From positions 124,001 to 188,000 of the forward strand of contig NZ_AAYC01000002.1 of the NCBI RefSeq assembly GCF_000169455.1: a DNA stretch of 64,000 nt, read 5' to 3'. The stretch comes from Roseobacter sp. SK209-2-6. GTDB taxonomy: Bacteria > Pseudomonadota > Alphaproteobacteria > Rhodobacterales > Rhodobacteraceae. Positions 9,432-17,157 of this stretch are shown here, one piece after another (positions within the stretch are counted from its first letter, which is position 1; each line of letters starts with the position of its first letter). The notes beneath the pieces are model-generated. The model had not been told where the DNA came from and made no database searches. It saw nothing but the letters and a program-made list of their open reading frames with translations. Both the position numbers and the translations under genes were made by a program.

Positions 9432-9806
9432 GTGACCAGCAGAAGCTTTGATGACCGCCTTGACCGTCTCCAGTGGACACCCGGAGTTGTGCCGAGCAAC
9501 GAGGTGATCGACAGCATTTTGGGCGGAACCGCCAATGCGGGTGGGCGTAGCCTTGCGGCAACCCTTGGCGGAGCCATTGCGGGTATCCTGACAGGTTTTG
9601 GTGTCAAAGGGATGACACTTGTTGGTTCCCCTTGGGGGCCTGATACCGGGATGACGGGCCTGATCGGGGGCGGCGCTTCGCTTGCTGCACTGGCAGTTTC
9701 GATCCTCTTGGCATTCTACGTTGTTTTTCGCGGCAAACAGAAGCCACGGCTGATGCAGTTTGCCTCGATGAATCTTCTGATGATCGTTGTGTTACTGCTC
9801 GCCTAG
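9432..9806 (+). CDS. Small membrane protein of unknown function, probable CtrA target
   Basis: 124 aa. The GTG start at 9432 is supported by AGGAGG about 8 bases upstream. The first about 37 residues are polar (FDDRLDRLQWTPGVV), followed by three hydrophobic stretches: a glycine-rich one at about 40-62, one at about 78-97 (SLAALAVSILLAFYVVFRG) and a C-terminal one (MNLLMIVVLLLA). It is unlike any named family I recognise. Its promoter region holds CtrA and DnaA motifs, which points to cell-cycle-linked expression, but the role is unknown. Confidence 0.75.
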   Translation: MTSRSFDDRLDRLQWTPGVVPSNEVIDSILGGTANAGGRSLAATLGGAIAGILTGFGVKGMTLVGSPWGPDTGMTGLIGGGASLAALAVSILLAFYVVFRGKQKPRLMQFASMNLLMIVVLLLA

Positions 9807-9851
9807 ACATGACGAAAGACCGTTGACCACGTGGGAGTGGGGGGTGATTTG

Positions 9852-9874
9852 TTCCTGATTTTTTTAATCAGGAA
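9852..9874. repeat. Perfect inverted repeat before the cytochrome c peroxidase gene
   Basis: TTCCTGATT and AATCAGGAA (9852-9860, 9866-9874) around five T. It may be the end of the preceding transcript or an operator for the peroxidase gene starting about 70 bases on. It lacks the GC-rich stem of a standard terminator. Confidence 0.5.
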
Positions 9875-9941
9875 TTGAACTCTGAAGACGGTTCATTTAT
9901 GGGCTTCGGGACAAAGCTTGCTGCCAGTCCCGGAGCCCATG

Positions 9942-11120
9942 ATGTTTTTGAAATGCGCCTATCCCTTTGTTTGTACTGCGGTCTTGGCTCTAACCGGAGG
10001 CGCCGTACTCTCGCAGGGAGAGGCGAAGCCGGGTGGAAAGCCCCTAGGTGCCGCCGGGCAGGAGGCACTGGGCGAGGCGCTGTTTTTTGATACCTCCCTG
10101 TCCAACGAAGGCAGTCAATCCTGCGCCACTTGCCATGATCCGGAAAGCGGATTCGCCGACCCCAGGCGGACCGCTAAGGGGGCCTTCTCCCTTGGCGATG
10201 ATGGGGCCTCTCTTGGCAATCGTAATGCCCCCAGCGCGGCCTATGCCCGTTTCATTCCCCCATTTCACCGCCAGGAAGACGGGGATTGGGCCGGGGGAAT
10301 TTTCTGGGATGGGCGTGCTGCGGACCTGGCCGAGCAGGCGGGTGGTCCGCCCCTCAATCCTATTGAAATGGCGATGCCAGACAAGGCGACCCTTGTGGCG
10401 CGCTTGGCAGAAAATCCTGCCTATCTTACGGCCTTTGAACAGGAATTCGGAAAAGGCGTACTCTCTGATCCTGATCGGGGGTATGATGCGATGACAAAGG
10501 CTATTGCAGCCTTTGAAGAGACGCCCCTCTTTGCGCCCTTTGACAGTAAATACGACCGATACCTGGCCGGAAAGGTTGAGCTGAGCACGGAAGAAGAGCT
10601 GGGGCGGGTACTGTTTTTCTCCGAGCAGTTCACCAATTGCAATCAATGCCATCAACTGCGCCAGAGCCCGCTGGACCGGCGCGAGACCTTTAGCGATTAC
10701 AGCTATCACAACATAGGCTTGCCGCCGAACCCGGACGTCTATTCCGAGGCGGGCATGGCCGCGGATTTCATTGACGAGGGTCTCTTGGCCAATCCGGCCA
10801 TTAGTGATCCGGGCGAGCGCGGCAAGTTCCGCACGCCGAGCCTGCGCAATGTGGCGGTGACCGGCCCCTATATGCACAATGGCGTGTTTCAGGACCTGCG
10901 AACGGTTGTGGCCTTTTACAATCGCTACAACAGCAGATCTGATGCGGCCAAGATCAATCCTGAAACCGGCAAACCCTGGGGACGCACGATGGTTCCAGGC
11001 ACGCTCTCGGTCAAAGAACTGACCCATGGCCCCGCCCTGGACGCGCGCCGGATTGACGCTCTGGTGGCCTTTCTCAAGACCCTGACCGATGCGCGCTATG
11101 AAGATCAGTTGGAAGACTGA
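9942..11120 (+). CDS. Di-haem cytochrome c peroxidase (CcpA/MauG family)
   Basis: Periplasmic enzyme that reduces hydrogen peroxide with electrons from small cytochromes. 392 aa. A signal peptide is at about 1-25 (FVCTAVLALTGGAVLS). Two c-type haem sites are visible, CATCH at about residue 62 and CNQCH at about 235. Around them are family stretches such as LFFDTSLSNEGSQSCATC, SGFADP, GIFWDGRA and KFRTPSLRNVAVTGPYMHNG. Two ATGs adjoin (9939, 9942); 9942 leaves better spacing to GGAG. An inverted repeat lies upstream. The MauG branch shares these motifs, so the exact substrate is open. Confidence 0.9.
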   Translation: MFLKCAYPFVCTAVLALTGGAVLSQGEAKPGGKPLGAAGQEALGEALFFDTSLSNEGSQSCATCHDPESGFADPRRTAKGAFSLGDDGASLGNRNAPSAAYARFIPPFHRQEDGDWAGGIFWDGRAADLAEQAGGPPLNPIEMAMPDKATLVARLAENPAYLTAFEQEFGKGVLSDPDRGYDAMTKAIAAFEETPLFAPFDSKYDRYLAGKVELSTEEELGRVLFFSEQFTNCNQCHQLRQSPLDRRETFSDYSYHNIGLPPNPDVYSEAGMAADFIDEGLLANPAISDPGERGKFRTPSLRNVAVTGPYMHNGVFQDLRTVVAFYNRYNSRSDAAKINPETGKPWGRTMVPGTLSVKELTHGPALDARRIDALVAFLKTLTDARYEDQLED

Positions 11121-11214
11121 GCCTATGCTGCAGGGCAGCAGTCCCGGGCCTTGATCCGCGGCGTTGCGCAGCCTTAGGATTCAGTATCCTGCAGGACCTC
11201 AAGGAGCAGCGCCC

Positions 11215-12168
11215 ATGTCACCGGAAATCCCAGCTGAGACGCTTTCGAATTGGCAGCGCATCGTAGATCTGGTGGCCCGGCTGGCGGATGTGCCCGCAAG
11301 CCTTATCATGAAGACAGATGATCCGGACCACGCCGTTCTGGTGACCGCAGATCATCCGGAAAACCCCTATCCAAAGGGGATGGGGTTTCAGCTGCATCCC
11401 AGGCTTTACTGCCAGGGGGTGTTCGATCGCGATGGCGAGCTGGTGGTGGAAGATGCGCGCTGCGATCCGGCCTGGTGTGACAACGAAGATCTGGAACACG
11501 GTATGTCCTTTTACATCGGGCTGCCGCTGAAATGGCCCGATGGGCAGATCTTTGGCACCATCTGTGTGCTGGACCGGCAACGCAATTCCCGGGCTCTGCT
11601 TTTTCGCGAAGGGCTGGCGCAGTTCGCCCGCCTGGTCGAGGCGGATTTGGCTTTGCTGCAAGAGGTTTACCTGCGCCGGGCTCTGGAAGAGAAGCTGACC
11701 GAAACGCTGGCACATCTTGAAAAGCGCGTTCAGGAACGCACCCTGGAGCTGCAAGAGGCCAATACCGCGCTAAAGGTGCTGCTGGGGAGCGTGGAAGAGG
11801 AGCGTCGCCGCCGGGATGAGCAGATCCTGGAGCAGGTGCGCAGCCTCGTTTTGCCGCATCTCGACAGGCTCGAACCGGTATTGAAGGGGCAGGCCCCCCA
11901 CATCAGCAGCCTTGATCTGGCGCGGGAGAACCTCTGCCAGATCACCGAGACCCTGACGGACAAACTCTCGGCGGCCTTTGCCCGGATGACCCCGGCAGAA
12001 ATCGAAGTGGCACAGCTGGTGATGTCGGGCCGGACGACCAAAGATATTGCCGCAGCCCTGTCGCGGGAGACCTCGACCATTGATTTTCACCGCAACAACA
12101 TTCGCCGCAAACTGGAGCTCGACGGGCGGGCTCAGAACCTGCGCAGCCACCTGCTCGCGATTTCGTGA
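11215..12168 (+). CDS. GAF-domain regulator with LuxR-type DNA-binding domain
   Basis: 317 aa; cytoplasmic transcription factor that probably senses a small molecule. The ATG at 11215 follows AAGGAG. A GAF domain spans about 10-150 (motifs FQLHPRLYCQGVFDRDGELVVEDA, split here as LYCQGVF and VVEDARCDP, then YIGLPLKWPDGQIFGTICVLD). A coiled coil follows at about 160-215, rich in Glu and Arg. The C-terminal helix-turn-helix (about 255-317) contains MTPAEIEVAQLVMSGRTTKDIAAAL and TIDFHRNNIRRKL, typical of LuxR/FixJ. It lies 132 bases before a Tat-exported MBL-fold gene on the same strand, its likeliest target; the ligand is unknown. Confidence 0.85.
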   Translation: MSPEIPAETLSNWQRIVDLVARLADVPASLIMKTDDPDHAVLVTADHPENPYPKGMGFQLHPRLYCQGVFDRDGELVVEDARCDPAWCDNEDLEHGMSFYIGLPLKWPDGQIFGTICVLDRQRNSRALLFREGLAQFARLVEADLALLQEVYLRRALEEKLTETLAHLEKRVQERTLELQEANTALKVLLGSVEEERRRRDEQILEQVRSLVLPHLDRLEPVLKGQAPHISSLDLARENLCQITETLTDKLSAAFARMTPAEIEVAQLVMSGRTTKDIAAALSRETSTIDFHRNNIRRKLELDGRAQNLRSHLLAIS

Positions 12169-12300
12169 ACAGGAAATAGGGGGAACTCCCCCATATTCCC
12201 CCGTGATTTTTCCGGTCTGAGCCAGCTGTCCCTGCCTTGTTAGCCTGTCTCCATGCGGTTCCAAACCAAGAGGGCCGCCACTGAAACAGGGAAAACAAAG

Positions 12301-13299
12301 ATGAAAAAGCAATTGGACCGTAAGGATCTGAAACCCACTTTGCTAAAGGGAGAGCGTGACGCCTTGGCGCCCGGACTATCGCGGCGCTCTTTCTTTATGG
12401 CGGCAGGCGCGGCTGGCGTGGCGGCAGGCAGCACCGTTCTGGCAAGCAAACCGGCCGAAGCCCAGTCCCAGGCCTGGCTGCAGCCGGGCAACAACAACCA
12501 TGTGATCGATCTGCAGGGCGGCACAGGGCGCGCCAGCACCGGCGCGGTTGGTATCGACTATTACGGCCATTGCGCCCTAAAGATAACCTCGCCCAATGGC
12601 GCGACGGTGCTCTTTGACCCTTGGCGGGATGACCCATCGGGGGCCTGGGGCCTTTGGTTCAAGAACGAATTCCCGCAAATCGCCGTTGATATCACGCTCT
12701 CGACCCATGCGCATTTTGACCATGATGCGATCGAGCGGCCGAACTCTACCATGGTGCTGGACCGGATGGTGGGGAACTTTGAATTCGCGGACCTGAAGAT
12801 CACCGGATTTGCCGACAAACACGCCTGTGTCGCGCCCGGCTGGTACAATTGGACAAATGCCCTGGCCGAATTTGGCGTTGAGGCCTGTCCGCCCAACAAT
12901 GTGGGCCATATGGATATGGTGGTCTATCTGGTGGAAACCGGCGGCATCCGCACCCTGATCTGGGGCGACAACCGCCACAATCCGCCGCAAGAGTTCTATG
13001 ACGCCATTGGTGAAGTGGATGTGCTGACCCTGCCGGTGGACGGCTCGCAGCATATCCTCAGCTACGTCCAGGGGAACGATATCGTCTCCAGGCTGAAGCC
13101 CAAGGTGATCATCCCGACCCATTATCTGAACGAGACCACATCCTATACGCTGACCACGCTGCAGGATGCGGATGAATGGGTGAAATCACAGCAGAGCTAT
13201 CAATTGTTGGACAGTGCTTCGCTGAAACTCGAGGCAGGTGAGATTGCCGGAATGAGTTCAGAGTTCCTGTATTTCGGGAATCACGCTTTGCAGGGGTAG
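12301..13299 (+). CDS. Tat-exported metallo-beta-lactamase-fold hydrolase
   Basis: 332 aa. The N-terminus carries a twin-arginine signal (SRRSFFMAAGAAGVAAG at about 26-42, cleavage near AEA), so it should be exported folded, with its metals bound. The MBL metal motif HAHFDHD is at about residues 137-143; further ligands are likely the His in NVGHMDMV, the Asp in WGDNRH and the His in IIPTHYLN. This resembles the UlaG-like branch of the superfamily. The ATG at 12301 has AGGG upstream. The substrate is unknown; genetic context ties it to the GAF-LuxR regulator before it. Confidence 0.87.
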   Translation: MKKQLDRKDLKPTLLKGERDALAPGLSRRSFFMAAGAAGVAAGSTVLASKPAEAQSQAWLQPGNNNHVIDLQGGTGRASTGAVGIDYYGHCALKITSPNGATVLFDPWRDDPSGAWGLWFKNEFPQIAVDITLSTHAHFDHDAIERPNSTMVLDRMVGNFEFADLKITGFADKHACVAPGWYNWTNALAEFGVEACPPNNVGHMDMVVYLVETGGIRTLIWGDNRHNPPQEFYDAIGEVDVLTLPVDGSQHILSYVQGNDIVSRLKPKVIIPTHYLNETTSYTLTTLQDADEWVKSQQSYQLLDSASLKLEAGEIAGMSSEFLYFGNHALQG

Positions 13300-13318
13300 C
13301 ATATGAACGGCGGTCTGG

Positions 13319-13337
13319 CGGGGGAGAGCATCCCCCG
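13319..13337. terminator. Hairpin between convergent genes
   Basis: CGGGGGA and TCCCCCG (13319-13325, 13331-13337) with a 5-base loop, between the convergent MBL gene (ends 13299) and SnoaL-like gene (ends 13348). There is no T-run, so termination is only suggested by position. Confidence 0.4.
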
Positions 13338-13347
13338 TCAGGCGTTC

Positions 13348-13827
13348 TTACTTGCCGCTCAGCTGGCGCAGGGCGCCGGCCCAGTCCTCTACATGGTAAG
13401 AACGGACGATCTTACCCTCTTCCAGCTCGTGCACGTCGATTGTCATGATGTCAAAGCCGCGCCCCTCACCATCGACCCCAAAGAAAGGGCCGGCAGGGGT
13501 GCCGGTCGCGCGGCTGCGCACGGTGACAAAATCGCCGTCCTGATGCATGGCTTCAACTTTCCAGTCGAGATCCGGGATCAGTTTGGCGAAACCGCCCAGC
13601 TGGCCGACAAAAGCTTCGCGCGATTTTACTTTGCCGGAGTAATCACCATAGCTGCCCCATTCTGGCGATGAGATCTCCAGAAAGGCCTCCGCGTGAGTTG
13701 CGGAGCCTGGATTGCTGAGGAAGTCGTAGAAGACCTGGACGTTTTCCAGATCCCCGGCCGCTGCGGGGGAGGCGATTGCGGCAGCTGCGATGGCTGTGGC
13801 GGCACCAAGATTTTTAAGAGGTTTCAT
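13348..13827 (-). CDS. Exported SnoaL-like (NTF2-fold) protein
   Basis: 159 aa. A signal peptide is at about 1-23 (AAATAIAAAAIASPAAAG without the first residues). The mature part has the NTF2/SnoaL pattern: helix with VQVFYDFLSNPGS, then SYGDYSGKVKSREAFVGQL, IPDLDWKVEAMHQDGDFVTVRSRATGT and a final strand (DIMTIDVHELEEGKIVRSYHVEDW). SnoaL-like proteins include cyclases and many proteins of unknown activity; an exported one is less usual. It is divergent from the LysR gene 127 bases away, so that regulator is likely to control it. Confidence 0.8.
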   Translation of the reverse strand: MKPLKNLGAATAIAAAAIASPAAAGDLENVQVFYDFLSNPGSATHAEAFLEISSPEWGSYGDYSGKVKSREAFVGQLGGFAKLIPDLDWKVEAMHQDGDFVTVRSRATGTPAGPFFGVDGEGRGFDIMTIDVHELEEGKIVRSYHVEDWAGALRQLSGK

Positions 13828-13954
13828 GAGCAGGGGCTCCATTTTCCTGAAGGTTTGAGATCACGGCGTCTTGCGGATCACAGGAAAGATAGGCCGTTCA
13901 ACCTCGTTCGAAAATCTGGCATAGTTAGATTTAACTGATCTATAGGATGCTATA

Positions 13955-14845
13955 ATGATCGATGATTTGCGGCAGATTGCGATTTTTGCCAAGACGGCGG
14001 ATCTAGGCTCTTTCCGCAAAGCTGCGGCGGAGCTACGGCTTTCACCGTCGGTGGTCAGCCATCACATCTCCCAATTGGAAAGCAAGCTGGGGGTGGCGCT
14101 GCTTTACCGTACGACCCGGCGCCTTTCTTTGACGGGGGAGGGCGAGCGGCTGCTGCAGGCCGGCCGCACCATGCTGGAGGCGGCGGAAAGCGGGCTGAAC
14201 GCCCTGCAGCAAACAGCTGCCGAGCCGCAGGGTATGATCCGCGTCACCATTCCCTCGGTGTTGTCGCCTTCGCCGCTGGCAGAGAGGATCTCTGGCTATT
14301 GCAGGCAGTTTCCCAGGGTGGTGCTGGATCTGGAGTTCAGTGATGAGCGGCGCGATCTGATCGCGGATCACTTTGATGTCGCCATCCGCATGGGGCCTGG
14401 CCGCAAGCGTGCGGCCAACCGGCGCTCACTTTTCAGCGCCCGCAGGCTGCTGGTCGCCTCCAGCACCTATATGGCGGGCCAGGATCAAATTCTCGCCCCT
14501 AAGGATCTGGAGCGGCTGGAAGGGATCGATTTTGCCCCGGCGCGGCTGTTGAATTCACGCCTTCGCAAAGAGGGAGCAGAGGATACCTCGTTCAAGCTGA
14601 AGACGCAGATCACCGTGAATGACGCCCAGGCGCTGTATCAGCTGGCCCGGACCGGCAGCGGGGTGGCTGCGGTGCCGGAGTTTCTGGCAACAGAAGATCT
14701 GGCATCCGGGAAGATATGTCATTTGCTGCCGGATTGGGAACTCGACAGCCTGGAGGTCTTTGCAGAATGGCCGGCCAGCGCGCCCAGGGGCGGCATAGTG
14801 CGCAGCTTTGTTGACGCCTTGTCCGCGCCCTTGTCCAAGAACTGA
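13955..14845 (+). CDS. LysR-family transcriptional regulator
   Basis: 296 aa. The winged helix-turn-helix occupies about 1-60 (DLRQIAIFAKTADLGSFRKAAAEL, split as AIFAKTADLGSF and LSPSVVSHHISQLE), followed by a linker helix and a periplasmic-binding-protein-like effector domain (about 90-290, including DFDVAIRMG-type motif HFDVAIRMGPG and GSGVAAVPEFLA). It resembles the LysR branch that activates or represses a divergent neighbour, here the SnoaL-like gene. The stop codon lies inside the first copy of a 17-bp tandem repeat. Confidence 0.92.
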   Translation: MIDDLRQIAIFAKTADLGSFRKAAAELRLSPSVVSHHISQLESKLGVALLYRTTRRLSLTGEGERLLQAGRTMLEAAESGLNALQQTAAEPQGMIRVTIPSVLSPSPLAERISGYCRQFPRVVLDLEFSDERRDLIADHFDVAIRMGPGRKRAANRRSLFSARRLLVASSTYMAGQDQILAPKDLERLEGIDFAPARLLNSRLRKEGAEDTSFKLKTQITVNDAQALYQLARTGSGVAAVPEFLATEDLASGKICHLLPDWELDSLEVFAEWPASAPRGGIVRSFVDALSAPLSKN

Positions 14846-14884
14846 AAGTGTCCAAGAACTGAAAGTGTCCCAGAGCTGAAAGTG
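14834..14884 (+). repeat. Three tandem 17-bp repeats at the end of the LysR gene
   Basis: Copies at 14834-14850 and 14851-14867 are identical (TCCAAGAACTGAAAGTG); the third (14868-14884) differs at two positions. The first copy supplies the last codons and the stop of the LysR gene. Confidence 0.9.
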
Positions 14885-14894
14885 TCCTGGGCCT

Positions 14895-14925
14895 CAAAGA
14901 AACAGCCCGGCGCGGGGCCGGGCTG
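14895..14925 (-). terminator. Terminator of the peptide ABC operon
   Basis: A 9-bp perfect stem (CAGCCCGGC and GCCGGGCTG, 14903-14911 and 14917-14925) followed on the minus strand by TTTCTTTG. It lies 30 bases past the stop of the ATPase gene. Confidence 0.8.
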
Positions 14926-14954
14926 CTGCAGGGTTTGAAGCCTGTTTCGGATGC

Positions 14955-17042
14955 CTATTCGGCGGCGATCTTGATGACTGGCGTCATACGCTCCAAGGTC
15001 GCGTCGTCGAGGTGGCATTTGATCTGGTGGCCATCTGCCAAGGTGCGCACCGGCGGCACTTCCTTCTCGCAGAGGCCTCCGCCCACTTCCGATTTCCAGC
15101 GGCAGCGGGTCTGGAAGGGGCATCCGGGGGGCGGGTTCATTGCCGACGGGATGTCGCCCTCCAGAACGATATGCTCCTTCTCGACCGAGGTATCGGCGAT
15201 GGGAACCGCCGAGAGCAGCGCTTCGGTATAGGGGTGGTAGGGCGGTGAGAAGACCTGATCTGTGGTGCCCAGCTCCACCACATGGCCCAGATACATCACC
15301 ATCACACGGTCCGAGAGATAGCGCACGATCGAGAGGTCATGGCTGATGAAGAGAAGCGTTGTCTTCTCCTCCCGCTGGATCTCCATCAACAGATCCGTGA
15401 CCGCCGCCTGCACCGAAACATCCAGCGCCGAGACGGGTTCATCCGCGACCACGATGCGGGCACCGCCGGCAAAGGCGCGGGCGATGCCGACACGCTGTTT
15501 CTGCCCGCCCGAGAGCTGACGCGGCATGCGCTCAGCAAAGGCGCGGGGCAGTTTCACCAGGTCCAGCAACTCCAGCATCTTCTGCTTGCGGGCCTTGTCA
15601 TCCTCTCCAATGCCAAAGATTTCCAGCGCCCGCATGATCTGCCGCCCCACGGTCATCGAGGGGTTCAGGGTGTCAAAGGGGTTCTGGAACACCATCTGCA
15701 CATCCGAGATGGTCCTGGTGTCGCGCGCCTCGATCGGGATCTGTTCGATGTTTTGACCATCCAGCAGGATCTGGCCCTCGGTGGCGGTCTCCAGCCCCAT
15801 CAACACCTTGGCAAAGGTGGATTTGCCGCAGCCGGACTCGCCCACGATGGCCAGGGTCTCGCTCTCGCGGGCCTCAAAGCTGAGGGTCTCATTGGCCTTG
15901 ACCACCTTGGTCTCGCCGCCGCCAAAAAGCGCATTGGCCGCCACCTCATAATATTTCTTGAGGTTGTCCATTTTCAGGACCACCTTACCGGGCTCTGGCT
16001 TTTCTTTTTGCTCGCCGACCTGGATGGGGGCGTTCCAGTCGATTTCCTGGAACTTCAGACAGCGGGTGGCGTGCCGGTCGTTGCCGGGCACATCTTCCAT
16101 CAGGATATTGCCCTGATCGCAGCGCCCGGCCTCAAAATAGTCGCAGCGCGGGCCAAAGTTGCAGCCGGGCGGGCGTTCATGGGGCAGGGGGAAGTTGCCA
16201 GGGATGGCCACCAGGGGGCGCGCATTCTTGTCGGCACCGGGCAGCGGGATCGACCGGAACAGCGCCTGCGTATAGGGGTGCTGCATCTCGTCAAAGACAT
16301 CCTTGATCGAGCCGCGCTCCACCGCTTCACCGGAATACATCACGCAGAGCCGGTCACAGGTCTCCAGCACCAGGCCGAGGTTGTGACTGATAAACAGCAT
16401 CGAGGTGCCGTATTTCTTGCCCAGATCCTTGACCAGCTCGACCACAGCGGCCTCGACGGTCACATCGAGTGCGGTTGTCGGCTCATCCAGGATCAGCAGC
16501 GAAGGTTTCGACATCAGCGCCATGGCGATGACGATACGCTGCTGTTGACCGCCCGAGAGCTGGTGCGGATAGGAATTCAGCATCCGCTCCGGGTCAGGCA
16601 GGCGCACATCGGTGACCACCTCCAGGGCGCGGTCATAGGCTTCTTTCTCGCCGACACCTTCGTGGATCATCGGCACTTCCATCAGCTGCTTGCCGATCTT
16701 CATCGCCGGATTGAGGCTGGCCATGGGCTCTTGGTAGATCATCGCGATCTCATTGCCACGCACATCGCGCAGCTCCTCGCGGCTCATCTCCGAGAGGTCG
16801 CGGCCCTTGAACTTGATCGAGCCGCCGACGATGCGGCCGTTTTTTCCGAGGTCCTGCATGACGCCCAGCGCCACGGTGGATTTGCCGCAGCCGCTTTCTC
16901 CGACCAGGCCCACGGCCTCACCGGGTTGCACCGCGACGGAGAAATCCATCACCGCCGGAATTTCACGAAGGCGGGTGAAGAAGGAGATCGACAGCTTGTC
17001 GATCTCAAGGATCGGGCCGTCATACTCTGCCATTTTACTCAT
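14955..17042 (-). CDS. Fused double ATPase of a peptide ABC importer (DppD-DppF type)
   Basis: 695 aa: two ABC ATPase domains in one chain, driving uptake through the two permeases upstream. Domain 1 (about 10-330) has Walker A GESGCGKST, signature LSGGQQQR and Walker B LLILDEPTTALD. Domain 2 (about 360-680) has Walker A GESGCGKST, signature LSGGQKQR and VVADEPVSALD. Each ends in the oligopeptide-transporter C-terminal extension with the cysteines CNFGPRCDYF...C and CPFQTRCRWKS...C (oligo_HPY). The ATG at 17042 follows GGGAG. Separate dppD and dppF genes are common in enterics; fusion is frequent in Rhodobacteraceae. It is the last gene of the operon. Confidence 0.95.
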   Translation of the reverse strand: MSKMAEYDGPILEIDKLSISFFTRLREIPAVMDFSVAVQPGEAVGLVGESGCGKSTVALGVMQDLGKNGRIVGGSIKFKGRDLSEMSREELRDVRGNEIAMIYQEPMASLNPAMKIGKQLMEVPMIHEGVGEKEAYDRALEVVTDVRLPDPERMLNSYPHQLSGGQQQRIVIAMALMSKPSLLILDEPTTALDVTVEAAVVELVKDLGKKYGTSMLFISHNLGLVLETCDRLCVMYSGEAVERGSIKDVFDEMQHPYTQALFRSIPLPGADKNARPLVAIPGNFPLPHERPPGCNFGPRCDYFEAGRCDQGNILMEDVPGNDRHATRCLKFQEIDWNAPIQVGEQKEKPEPGKVVLKMDNLKKYYEVAANALFGGGETKVVKANETLSFEARESETLAIVGESGCGKSTFAKVLMGLETATEGQILLDGQNIEQIPIEARDTRTISDVQMVFQNPFDTLNPSMTVGRQIMRALEIFGIGEDDKARKQKMLELLDLVKLPRAFAERMPRQLSGGQKQRVGIARAFAGGARIVVADEPVSALDVSVQAAVTDLLMEIQREEKTTLLFISHDLSIVRYLSDRVMVMYLGHVVELGTTDQVFSPPYHPYTEALLSAVPIADTSVEKEHIVLEGDIPSAMNPPPGCPFQTRCRWKSEVGGGLCEKEVPPVRTLADGHQIKCHLDDATLERMTPVIKIAAE

Positions 17043-17157
17043 TTGCTTGTCTCCCTGTCTGGGGAAGTCCGCACATCCAGCGGGGCTGGCGGGGACCTGT
17101 ATCTTGCCGGGACGGTAGCGGGGGCGGGCGAACCAGCCCCCGGGAGGCTTTGCTGTG

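Noticed and set aside
14834-14884. A CRISPR-like repeat array
   Set aside because: Only three direct repeats of 17 bp with no spacers between them; it is a simple tandem repeat.
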